Below are positions 34,276 through 41,982 of a stretch of DNA of 64,000 bases, piece after piece. Numbering within the stretch: position 1 is the stretch's first letter; each line of letters starts with the position of its first letter. The stretch spans positions 335,238 through 399,237 of the forward strand of contig NZ_CAJYGQ010000003.1 of the NCBI RefSeq assembly GCF_913773635.1, in the 5' to 3' direction. Made by a program: the position numbers and the translations under genes. Source of the stretch: an uncultured Mucilaginibacter sp. (GTDB lineage: Bacteria; Bacteroidota; Bacteroidia; Sphingobacteriales; Sphingobacteriaceae). The notes beneath the pieces were generated by a model, which was given only the letters and a program-made list of their open reading frames with translations, made no database searches and was not told the DNA's origin.

Positions 34276-34854
34276 AAGATATTTATGTTGTGAGGCTATA
34301 TCAATTTTAGTATAGTAGCCTGTAAAAAATAGTAATTGAATGAATAATTGTTCCTTATGTAGTAAGGAGAAGTGATTGGCTAATTACTAATCAAGGTGGT
34401 GTAACAGGGCTACTCAAAAAAGAGTTTTTCATCAGATGTTGTAAAAGTATGAAGTTATTGCTTAATAGTTGTATTTAAAAAAGAGAGGTGGTAAGCGCTT
34501 TTGAAATGTTTGTATAAAAGCAAAGCTCCTGATGGGCAGGAGCTTTTACTAACCAATTATAAACCTAAATTATGAGAAGACTTTTTTGTGTATCTTTTGA
34601 ATACGGTGTAAAAGTAACACTTTCTAGTTTGATTGCAAAATGTTTTTTCAAAATAATTGCAAATTATTCATCAAGCGGCCAATTGTTGTACAAAGTTGTC
34701 ATGAAATTATATGATATGTTAATAAATGTTAAAATTATATACGTGTTGTAACGTGTTAATTACAAAAAGTTCAGTTTGACAATTGACTGATTTTGAAAGT
34801 GTATTTTATGGTAAACGTTTGCAACCTTTGCTTTCTTACAACATTTTTTTAAAA
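34276..34854. other. 579-bp gap with an orphan hairpin
   Basis: AT-rich divergent spacer between sulP and the MFS gene. It contains the hairpin at 34522-34547 and, after AATTATAAACCTAAATT, an open frame of 59 codons (34572-34751) whose AT-rich product is unlike a protein. No exact -7 box was found. A leader RNA or small RNA is possible. Confidence 0.5.
34522..34547. terminator. orphan intrinsic-type hairpin
   Basis: AAAGCTCCTG / CAGGAGCTTT with a 5-nt loop and four T (CTTTT), 10-bp perfect stem. No annotated gene ends into it on either strand. Confidence 0.7.
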
Positions 34855-36036
34855 ATGCACACTACCGCCAGCAATAAGCTAACTAATACTATACTATGGA
34901 CCATGACCCTGGCAACGGGTTTTGTGGTTGCCAATATATACTACAACCAACCGCTTTTAGGTGATATAGCGCAAGCTTTTGGTATTACAAACGGGCAAGC
35001 CGGGCAAATAGCCATGTTTACACAATTAGGCTACGCAGCTGGTTTACTGCTTATTGTACCCCTGGCCGATATGTTTAAAAGAAAGCGTTTAATGCTGATT
35101 GATCTTGCTTTTGTTTTTATAGCCTTATTAATGGTAGCAAGTGCAAAATCATTTTGGATTTTGGCGGGCGCAAGTTTTTTAGTTGGTGTTACCTCTATTG
35201 TGCCGCAAATTTTGTTGCCCCTGGCAGCACATCTAGCTAACCCCGAAGAGCGTGGTAAGAAAATAGGCTTTATCATGAGCGGGCTTTTAATAGGTATACT
35301 GTTATCGCGTACGGTAAGTGGTTTTGTAGGTGAACATTTTGGCTGGCGCGCCATGTTTTACATAGCAGCCGCTTTAATGATGGTTATGTGGCTGCTTATT
35401 GCTTTTGTTGTTCCAGAGGTTGAGCCTCAACACTCAGGTAATTACAAAAGCTTAATGCAATCACTGGTTACATTAATTAAACAAGAGCCTGAGTTAAGGT
35501 TAGCTGCATTAAGAGGTGCGTTATGCTTTGCTTGTTTTAGTGCATTTTGGACAACCCTCGTTTTTTTACTCCGCGAGCCGCCTTTCAACGAAGGTAGTGC
35601 AGTGGCCGGTGCTTTTGGTTTAATAGGCGCCTTTGGTGCGCTTGCAGCCTCACTTATTGGCCGGCTTAGTGATAAAGCTAACCCTTACCGGCTTATAACC
35701 TATACATTGTTAATGCTGTTGGTGTCATTTGTAATTTTCATGTTTTTTGGTAAAAGCATCATCGGCCTGGTTATAGGCGTAATTCTCATGGATATGGGTG
35801 TTCAGGCTACACACATATCTAATCAGGCAATCATATTCGGTTTAAATCCTTCGGCTCGTAACCGTATCAATACCGTTTACATGGTCTCTTATTTTGCAGG
35901 CGGTTCTGCAGGCACGTTTTTCGCGGCAAAAATATGGGGTGTTTACCACTGGCAAGGTGTGTGCGCTATTGGAATTATACTGTCCGTAATTGTACTGTTA
36001 GTTCACCTTTCGAGTTCAAAAAAGCTTACAGCCTAG
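34855..36036 (+). CDS. MFS transporter
   Basis: 393 residues with 12 predicted membrane helices. The start TILWTMTLATGFVVANIYYNQPLLGDIAQAFGI and the loop motif PLADMFKRKRLMLIDLAFV (GxxxDRxxRR type) place it in the DHA-like major facilitator group, close to YgaY/YdjK-type sugar or drug exporters. The ATG at 34855 was chosen because residues coded upstream (from 34783) do not belong to the family. Substrate unknown. Monocistronic as far as seen. Confidence 0.9.
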   Translation: MHTTASNKLTNTILWTMTLATGFVVANIYYNQPLLGDIAQAFGITNGQAGQIAMFTQLGYAAGLLLIVPLADMFKRKRLMLIDLAFVFIALLMVASAKSFWILAGASFLVGVTSIVPQILLPLAAHLANPEERGKKIGFIMSGLLIGILLSRTVSGFVGEHFGWRAMFYIAAALMMVMWLLIAFVVPEVEPQHSGNYKSLMQSLVTLIKQEPELRLAALRGALCFACFSAFWTTLVFLLREPPFNEGSAVAGAFGLIGAFGALAASLIGRLSDKANPYRLITYTLLMLLVSFVIFMFFGKSIIGLVIGVILMDMGVQATHISNQAIIFGLNPSARNRINTVYMVSYFAGGSAGTFFAAKIWGVYHWQGVCAIGIILSVIVLLVHLSSSKKLTA

Positions 36037-36231
36037 CTGCTGCACTGTACAAAATTTGCAATTATCATACAGTCGGCGTTTCCTCCTGTATCAGTTTAGC
36101 TATCATTAACAGCGCGCAGTTGTGCTGGTAATGTAAATTTTGTGCCTAATAATCAGTTGTTTGTAAAATAATTTAGGTTGTGTTGGTTAGTTTGGCACCC
36201 TATTAGAGTAAGATTAAACAAATACAACGAT

Positions 36232-36420
36232 ATGATTACCGCTGATCAAACTAATCCGGACGAACAACAAGGGCAAGAGTGGGAAAATCCTCAAAATCCT
36301 GAGCAACCGTCAGATTCGCGCGATCAGGAACAAGTGCAAAGGCAGTTTGAAGAGGCAAAGCGCCGAAAAGATAACCTGAGCGAAACTGATCACATTGATA
36401 AAGAGAAAAAAACAGAGTAA
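36232..36420 (+). CDS. small acidic Gln/Pro/Asp-rich protein (62 aa)
   Basis: Hydrophilic, probably disordered 62-residue protein with MITADQTNPDEQQGQEWENPQ, then a charged helix (EQVQRQFEEAKRRKDNLSE). No membrane segment. The ATG at 36232 begins the natural-looking part; the frame is open upstream to 36178 but that part is not protein-like. It lies 31 bp before the first of two micro-proteins on the same strand, so the three may be one operon. Function unknown. Confidence 0.62.
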   Translation: MITADQTNPDEQQGQEWENPQNPEQPSDSRDQEQVQRQFEEAKRRKDNLSETDHIDKEKKTE

Positions 36421-36450
36421 TTAATTTTTTGACCTTAAAACTTAGAAACG

Positions 36451-36618
36451 ATGAAAACTAACAGCAAAACCCCAATAAGCAAACTGGTTGCCCGTTTTGA
36501 CAATGAATTAAAAGCCCTGTTAATGGAGGACTTAAAAACGGTTAAAAATGCAAAAGATCAGTTAATTGATACTATCAAACAAAGCATAAGTACTAAAAAA
36601 GGCCTTTCGGCTGCTTAA
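36451..36618 (+). CDS. tandem micro-protein A (55 aa)
   Basis: Short gene with a start, 55 codons and a TAA: MKTNSKTPISKLVARFDNE, then LKALLMEDLKTVKNAKDQ and a lysine-rich end. The core SKLxxxFDxxLxxLLxxDLK recurs in the next gene, which is the main evidence that both are translated. Predicted helical, no membrane segment. Function unknown. Confidence 0.7.
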   Translation: MKTNSKTPISKLVARFDNELKALLMEDLKTVKNAKDQLIDTIKQSISTKKGLSAA

Positions 36619-36650
36619 TATATTACACACTCATCAACCCTGCATCTACC

Positions 36651-36791
36651 ATGAAAAACGCTAAACAAAACACCGAAAGCAAGCTGATGAAACAGTTTGA
36701 CTTAGATTTAAGAAACTTACTACTTGCCGATTTAAAAGCGCATAAACGCAAATCGCAGTTCATTAGCAAGCAATTAAATGCTGCTGCATAA
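36651..36791 (+). CDS. tandem micro-protein B (46 aa), paralogue of A
   Basis: MKNAKQNTESKLMKQFDLD, then LRNLLLADLKAHKRKSQF and a short Ala tail. It shares SKL...FD..L..LL..DLK with protein A, while the ends differ. Two small homologues 32 bp apart imply selection on the peptide. Possible roles are nucleoid, ribosome or stress-linked; there is no evidence to choose. Confidence 0.68.
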   Translation: MKNAKQNTESKLMKQFDLDLRNLLLADLKAHKRKSQFISKQLNAAA

Positions 36792-36850
36792 TAAAGCATT
36801 TACATATCTACCTATATAAAGCTTTTTTCATCACCTATGAAAACAATAGA

Positions 36851-36871
36851 GCTCCGCGTATGCCGGAGCTT
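36851..36871. terminator. intrinsic terminator
   Basis: AGCTCCG / CGGAGCT hairpin followed by TTGTTTATT, between micro-protein B and the convergent lpxB gene. Confidence 0.65.
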
Positions 36872-36878
36872 TGTTTAT

Positions 36879-37979
36879 TTATAGGTATCCTATGATAAGC
36901 CTGGCCGTTTTAGCCGAAGCACCAGGTTGCCCCATTTTTGAATCCAGCTCTTCATAATTGTTAAGCATAGCTTCACGGTAATTGCCCTGCACCAAACGTT
37001 CAAGTTCAGCACTAATGGTGTTCGTATTGCAGTCTTCCTGTATAAGTTCTTTTACCACCGGCTTGTCCATTATCAGGTTAACCAGCGTAATATATTTAAT
37101 TTTTAAAAACATGCGTGCTGCCGTAATCATAAATTGATGGGCCTTATATACGGCAACTTGGGGCACATTGAACAAAGCAGCTTCTAACACTGCCGTTCCT
37201 GATGCTACAACGGCCGCGTGCGCATGGTGCAGCAAATCATAAGTGCTATTAAAAATAACCGGAATATTACAGGTGCCAATGTATTGCTGATAGTAATTGG
37301 CACTAAAAGATGGCGCACCGGCAATTACAAACTGGTAATCTGTAAAATTTTTGGCAATGTTTAGCATTTCAGGCAGCAGGCGGCTTATTTCCTGTTTACG
37401 GCTTCCGGGTAACAGGGCAATTATTTTTTTATGACCGAAATTATTGTTCTCAATAAAATGCGGATCGGGTATAAATGCGGCAATGGCATCCAATAAAGGG
37501 TTGCCTACATAATCCACCTTCATGCCAAATTGCTGGTAAAAGGCAACTTCAAACGGGAGTATACAAAACAGGTGATTAACTACGCGTTTTATTTTATGCA
37601 CCCGCTTTTGATTCCAGGCCCAAACTTTTGGCGATATATAGAAGCATACCTTTAAACCTAAAGTTTGGGCGTACTCGGCAATCTTTAAGTTAAATCCCGG
37701 AAAGTCAATCAGTATCAGAACATCGGGTTGCCACGCAGCAATATCATGCTTACAGGTTTTCATATTGCGCATAATGGTGCGTATATTCATCAACACCTCG
37801 GCAAAGCCCATGTAAGCCATTGTGCTGTAATGCTGAACTAAAGTTCCGCCTTGCTGATGCATTAAGTCGCCGCCAAAAAAACGAAAGTTTGCCTGCGCAT
37901 CTTCCGCTTTTAAAGCTTTCATAAGGTTGGCACCATGCAAATCGCCCGATGCCTCGCCCGCTACCAAATAGTACTTCAT
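36879..37979 (-). CDS. lpxB: lipid-A-disaccharide synthase
   Basis: 366-residue GT19 enzyme that joins UDP-diacylglucosamine and lipid X in lipid A synthesis. The family start YYLVAGEASGDLHGANLMKALK, WQPDVLILIDFPGFNLKIAEYA, CFYISPKVWAWNQKRV and ALLPGSRKQEI are all present. Third gene of a surE - small membrane protein - lpxB cluster, with only a 4-bp gap to the small gene. It shows the organism makes lipopolysaccharide or lipooligosaccharide. Confidence 0.96.
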   Translation of the reverse strand: MKYYLVAGEASGDLHGANLMKALKAEDAQANFRFFGGDLMHQQGGTLVQHYSTMAYMGFAEVLMNIRTIMRNMKTCKHDIAAWQPDVLILIDFPGFNLKIAEYAQTLGLKVCFYISPKVWAWNQKRVHKIKRVVNHLFCILPFEVAFYQQFGMKVDYVGNPLLDAIAAFIPDPHFIENNNFGHKKIIALLPGSRKQEISRLLPEMLNIAKNFTDYQFVIAGAPSFSANYYQQYIGTCNIPVIFNSTYDLLHHAHAAVVASGTAVLEAALFNVPQVAVYKAHQFMITAARMFLKIKYITLVNLIMDKPVVKELIQEDCNTNTISAELERLVQGNYREAMLNNYEELDSKMGQPGASAKTARLIIGYL

Positions 37980-37983
37980 TTGC

Positions 37984-38244
37984 TTAAAGCCTTATTTTAA
38001 AAATAACAACCAGTACCATGCAAATAAATGAGGCCAGCATAACGCCCCGGCCGGTGTCTTCGGCACCTTTTGAGTGCAAGATTCTGATGAGTAACAAATT
38101 TAAGCCTATGGCAATAAGATAGGGCATGGCAGGTCGGTTCATAATTACGGTGCCTTTGTATATGACTTCAAAAATAAGCCAGGCTATACCCGGCAGTATG
38201 CAGCCGGCTAAAATGCCTAAAGGCAATGAATTTTTGTTAAACAT
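37984..38244 (-). CDS. small membrane protein (86 aa)
   Basis: Three hydrophobic helices (about 7-28, 40-55 and 67-83), basic C-terminus. Unassigned family, but a similar small gene is expected in this position next to lpxB in Sphingobacteria. It is co-transcribed with lpxB (4-bp gap) and may be an accessory of lipid A synthesis; this is positional inference. Confidence 0.75.
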   Translation of the reverse strand: MFNKNSLPLGILAGCILPGIAWLIFEVIYKGTVIMNRPAMPYLIAIGLNLLLIRILHSKGAEDTGRGVMLASFICMVLVVIFKIRL

Positions 38245-38324
38245 TTAGTAAAGGTACGTTTAAGTTACCGGTGTTTACAAAACGCGCCAGCTTAACCGCC
38301 GCTGTAAACTGACACGATTCAAGC

Positions 38325-39092
38325 TTACAGTCCCCAACTGTTTAAAACCGATATGGCATGATGAGCAGTCATATCAAATTGCACCGGAACCACTGATGCA
38401 TAATTGTTATCAAGCGCCCAAACATCGGTGTCTTGTCCCTGGTCGTTTAATTGAAATTCGCCGGTAAGCCAGTAATAAGGTCTTTTATGCGGATCCATAC
38501 GTTCATCAAACTCCTCGGCCCATTTACCATGCGCCTGTCTGCACACCTTTATGCCTTTAAGGTTATCACCCGCCGGAAAGTTCACATTAAGTAATGTACC
38601 TGAAGGTAGCCCACGTTGCAATACCTGTTCAGCAATTTGCCTTACATACGGTAGGCATGGTTTAAAGTTTGCCTGCAGGGTGTAATCATCCAGCGAAAAG
38701 CCAATAGATGGAATACCCTCTATCGCTCCCTCCACCGCGGCCGACATTGTGCCCGAGTAAAGAACATTTATGGAATTGTTAAGCCCGTGATTTATGCCTG
38801 ACACACATAAATCGGGCTTTTTGCCGCGGAATATGCGGTTTACTGCCAGCTTCACACAGTCAACCGGTGTGCCCGAACATTTGTACATTTCAACGCCGTC
38901 ATAAAGCTCCACCCGGTCTAACCGTAATGGTTTGCCTATGGTTATGGCGTGCCCCATACCCGATTGCGGGCTATCGGGTGCTACAACTACTACGCGGCCC
39001 AGCTGCTGTACAGTTTCCATTAATGCTTTTATACCGGGTGCGGTAATACCATCATCATTTACTACTAAAATGGTTGGTTGTTGCTTACTCAT
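38325..39092 (-). CDS. surE: 5'/3'-nucleotidase SurE
   Basis: 255 residues. The SurE signature VNDDGITAPGI (metal ligands Asp13, Asp14) is at 11-21. Further marks are VAPDSPQSGMGHAIT, CSGTPVDCVKLAV and SGINHGLNNSINVLYSGTMSAA (Ser/Asn ligands). It dephosphorylates 5' and 3' nucleotides and is often a stress-survival gene next to lpxB in Bacteroidetes. It lies 80 bp before the small membrane gene. Confidence 0.95.
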   Translation of the reverse strand: MSKQQPTILVVNDDGITAPGIKALMETVQQLGRVVVVAPDSPQSGMGHAITIGKPLRLDRVELYDGVEMYKCSGTPVDCVKLAVNRIFRGKKPDLCVSGINHGLNNSINVLYSGTMSAAVEGAIEGIPSIGFSLDDYTLQANFKPCLPYVRQIAEQVLQRGLPSGTLLNVNFPAGDNLKGIKVCRQAHGKWAEEFDERMDPHKRPYYWLTGEFQLNDQGQDTDVWALDNNYASVVPVQFDMTAHHAISVLNSWGL

Positions 39093-39368
39093 TGGGCTAA
39101 ATTAAATAATAATTAAGCAATGCCCGGTATAGGTTAGTGATGTTGCTGTAAAAGGCACATAAACAGTTAATTATAGGAGAGTAAAATTTATTGTAATTAA
39201 ATGCACCATATATATGCATTTTGCGTATAACGTTATTAAAGCTAAAAAAGCCTGATTGTACTCAAAGACTCTAAAAAGCTCTGTTGGTATTAATTTTCCA
39301 TTAAATGAGTAGTTTAGCTTATAAAAAATATAAAAAGTTAAAGGAAAAATTATAATTTGCTTCGTTTT

Positions 39369-40172
39369 ATGAGACCTGTTTCGATACCTGCTTATGTGCG
39401 CGATTTTTTCTACAATAAGCAAGACCCTGCAAAGGTGCGTGAGGCTTACCAAAAGTTGCGTAAAAACTCAGCAGTACCCGATGTAACCATATCGATACCG
39501 GCTTACAATGAGGAAGATACCATTGTGCAAACCTTGGCATCCCTTTGTAACAATGAAACAAAGTGGAGTGTTGAAATCAATGTAATTAACAACAACTCTA
39601 AAGATAAAACAGAAGAACTGGTAAAAGCCTGCGGCGTAAACTGTATTTTAGAAACAACGCAGGGTATTACACCAGCCCGCAATCGTGGGTTGGCCGAAGC
39701 AAAAGGTAAATACATTTTAAATGCCGATGCTGACACCATTTACCCCAAGTTTTGGATAGAGGAGATGATTAAGCCGCTGGCAGATGAAAGCAGGAAAGTT
39801 GCCATTACACACGGCTTGTTTTCATTTATACCCGTGGGTAGCACAGGTCGTTTTACTTACTTTTTTTATGAGCACCTATCTGACTTAACCAGGGTTTACA
39901 ACCAGTATTTTAAAAATGAGGCGGTAAATGTTTATGGTTTCGATTCGGGTTTCAGGCGCGAAGAAGGGCTGCAGGTAGACAGTTTTAATCACCCGCCCGG
40001 TACCAATGAAGATGGTTACCTGGCATTAAAATTAAAAAATAAAGGTTTTGGCAGTATACACCGCGTTACAAGCCCGCAATCAATTGTTTGGACAACTGAC
40101 CGCAGGCTGCAAATTGATGGCGGTTTATGGAAGGCGATACTAAAGCGTTTTAAACGAGTGTTTTTTTCATAA
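39369..40172 (+). CDS. family 2 glycosyltransferase
   Basis: 267 residues, GT-A fold. The N-terminal VTISIPAYNEEDTIVQTLASL matches family 2. NADADTIYPKFW carries the DxD metal site and PPGTNEDGYLALKLKNKGFG the later ED acceptor motif. No membrane helices, so it works at the membrane face on a lipid-linked or soluble acceptor. ATG chosen at 39369 over the TTG at 39357. It precedes the receiver/PGT pair by 64 bp, so it likely belongs to the same exopolysaccharide module. Confidence 0.88.
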   Translation: MRPVSIPAYVRDFFYNKQDPAKVREAYQKLRKNSAVPDVTISIPAYNEEDTIVQTLASLCNNETKWSVEINVINNNSKDKTEELVKACGVNCILETTQGITPARNRGLAEAKGKYILNADADTIYPKFWIEEMIKPLADESRKVAITHGLFSFIPVGSTGRFTYFFYEHLSDLTRVYNQYFKNEAVNVYGFDSGFRREEGLQVDSFNHPPGTNEDGYLALKLKNKGFGSIHRVTSPQSIVWTTDRRLQIDGGLWKAILKRFKRVFFS

Positions 40173-40236
40173 CAATTTTGTAATTACAGAACCTTTACAT
40201 TAAAAATTTCGTAACAAGGTATATAAACAAGTTAGT

Positions 40237-40698
40237 ATGATACCTGTTATTAACAACCTATTAAGCACAAATACCAAATCCACTCGCATGGGATTTTCAG
40301 ACACGGGACAAACCAAAATATTAATTGTTGAAGACGACAATTACATGCAGCTCATACTTCGTAAGTTTTTAGGTAAATCTTACGAAATAGAGATATGCCC
40401 TTCGGCGCTTGAGGCGCTGTCGTTTTTACAGAACGGTAATATACCCGATCTGGTTATTTCAGATTTAAATACGCCTAACCTAAGCGGGTTAGATCTTATA
40501 ACGCAACTACACAGCAGCGACTTTTTTAAATCAATTCCAGTAATTATCGTATCGGGCGAGGATAGCTCTGAGGTGCGGGTTAGATGTTTAAATACCGGTG
40601 CCGACGATTTTATTGTAAAGCCGTTTAACCCGGCCGAACTTGAAGCACGTGTAAGAGCGATATTGAGAAGAATTGGAAAGAATGTGCAAAGTTTATGA
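40237..40698 (+). CDS. stand-alone response regulator receiver protein
   Basis: 153 residues, CheY-like domain only, no output domain. The phosphorylation site is Asp76 (LVISDLNTPNLSGLDLI), with the acidic pair Asp33/Asp34, Ser106 (VIIVSG) and Lys128 (FIVKPF), all canonical, so it is probably phosphorylated. A start at 40288 (Met18) is also possible. Its stop overlaps the start of the pseudo-receiver/PGT gene in ATGA, so both are made together. No kinase gene is adjacent. The phosphorylated receiver may regulate the transferase. Confidence 0.9.
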   Translation: MIPVINNLLSTNTKSTRMGFSDTGQTKILIVEDDNYMQLILRKFLGKSYEIEICPSALEALSFLQNGNIPDLVISDLNTPNLSGLDLITQLHSSDFFKSIPVIIVSGEDSSEVRVRCLNTGADDFIVKPFNPAELEARVRAILRRIGKNVQSL

Positions 40699-41912
40699 GC
40701 CAACCCTACACTCAGCAACGGCAGGTAATTGCGCTGATTAATTTGAGTGATGAGCTAACCATCTCCATTAACCAGTGTAATTTTAAAGACAGGCAGCTGA
40801 TGCATTTCAAAAACGGAATGCAAATGTTTTCGGCCTGGCAGGAAAATAAACTTAACATTGCAGCAATTATTTCGCAAGATGAAATTTTAGCATCATCAGG
40901 CATTACGCTGCTCGAAACACTTAAAAAGAACAACATGGGTAATGTTCCCTTCTTTTTAATTGTTAACCATTTTAATGCTAACCTAAGGCAGCTTGCGCTT
41001 GATGCCGGCGTGGCCGATGTGTTTACCAACCCTGTGTCAACTCAAAACATTGAAACCCGCGTAAACTTTCTTATTGATTATTGGAAAGCCCTACGCCAGG
41101 AGACAACAAAAACCCTTAACGTAAATTACAGCATTCCGCCAGGTAAGCGTGCTTTTGATATTTTCTTTTCAGGAATGGCGCTGTTGTTTTTATCGCCATT
41201 CTTTTTGCTGGTGTATTTGTTGGTAAGGCTTGAATCAAAAGGACCGGCATTTTATTACTCATTGCGGGTAGGTACGGGTTACCAGGTGTTTAAGTTTTAT
41301 AAGTTCAGGTCAATGTATGTAAACGCCGATCAGCGTTTGAAAGATCTGAAGCACCTGAATCAATACGATACTGATGCCGCGGCAAAAAAGGAACAAGCAG
41401 GGGTAAAAGAAGAAAAAGTAATCGAAAATACTTCATTTTTGTGCGCCGATTGTATGAATTCGGGCAAATGTCAGTTTCCTATGTATGCTGATAATGTACA
41501 TTGGTGCGAACGTGAATACATTGACAATAAAAAGACTGCCGGCGGGTCGGCATTCTTCAAGATAAAGAACGACCCTCGTATTACCCGTGTAGGCAACTTT
41601 ATACGTAACACCAGTATTGACGAATTACCACAGTTGTGGAATGTATTTATTGGAGACATGAGCATAGTAGGCAACCGCCCGTTGCCATTATACGAAGCTG
41701 AAAAGCTTACTACTGATAAATATGCATTGCGTTTTCACGCTCCGGCAGGTATTACTGGTTTATGGCAGGTAGAGAAGCGCGGTAAAGGCGATATGAGCGA
41801 AGAGGAACGCCTGATGCTCGACAACGTTTACGCCCAAAATCATAGCTTGGTTAATGACGTAAAACTCATTATGAAAACTATACCGGCACTTTTACAAAAA
41901 GAGAGCGTTTAA
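40695..41912 (+). CDS. pseudo-receiver fused to phosphoglycosyl transferase (WcaJ/PglC-type) with a four-Cys insertion
   Basis: 405 residues. Residues 1-130 have a receiver-like layout but lack all catalytic residues (the Asp position is Gln in IISQDEIL, Lys is Asn in VFTNP). Then comes a membrane reentrant segment (about 152-177) and the monotopic PGT domain with FYKFRSM, DPRITRVGNFIRNTSIDELPQLWN (catalytic Asp309/Glu310) and the IVGNRPLPLYEAE end. Between KFRSM and DPRIT lies about 45 extra residues with Cys250, Cys253, Cys259 and Cys271 (CxxC-x5-C-x11-C), a probable metal or redox site. It starts a lipid-linked glycan by moving a sugar phosphate onto undecaprenyl phosphate. Confidence 0.9.
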   Translation: MSQPYTQQRQVIALINLSDELTISINQCNFKDRQLMHFKNGMQMFSAWQENKLNIAAIISQDEILASSGITLLETLKKNNMGNVPFFLIVNHFNANLRQLALDAGVADVFTNPVSTQNIETRVNFLIDYWKALRQETTKTLNVNYSIPPGKRAFDIFFSGMALLFLSPFFLLVYLLVRLESKGPAFYYSLRVGTGYQVFKFYKFRSMYVNADQRLKDLKHLNQYDTDAAAKKEQAGVKEEKVIENTSFLCADCMNSGKCQFPMYADNVHWCEREYIDNKKTAGGSAFFKIKNDPRITRVGNFIRNTSIDELPQLWNVFIGDMSIVGNRPLPLYEAEKLTTDKYALRFHAPAGITGLWQVEKRGKGDMSEEERLMLDNVYAQNHSLVNDVKLIMKTIPALLQKESV

Positions 41913-41951
41913 GTTTATTATTAGGAAGTACTAAAACATATCATACTTTAT

Positions 41952-41982
41952 AAAAGGTCAACCATTACATGGTTGACCTTTT
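41952..41982. terminator. intrinsic terminator, bidirectional
   Basis: AAAAGGTCAACCA / TGGTTGACCTTTT, perfect, 5-nt loop, then TATTTTTTG. It overlaps the stop codon of the convergent S41 peptidase. Confidence 0.9.

Noticed and set aside
34572..34751. 59-codon open frame in the sulP/MFS spacer
   Set aside because: AT-rich, Ile/Leu/Lys product without domain; kept only as part of the spacer note.
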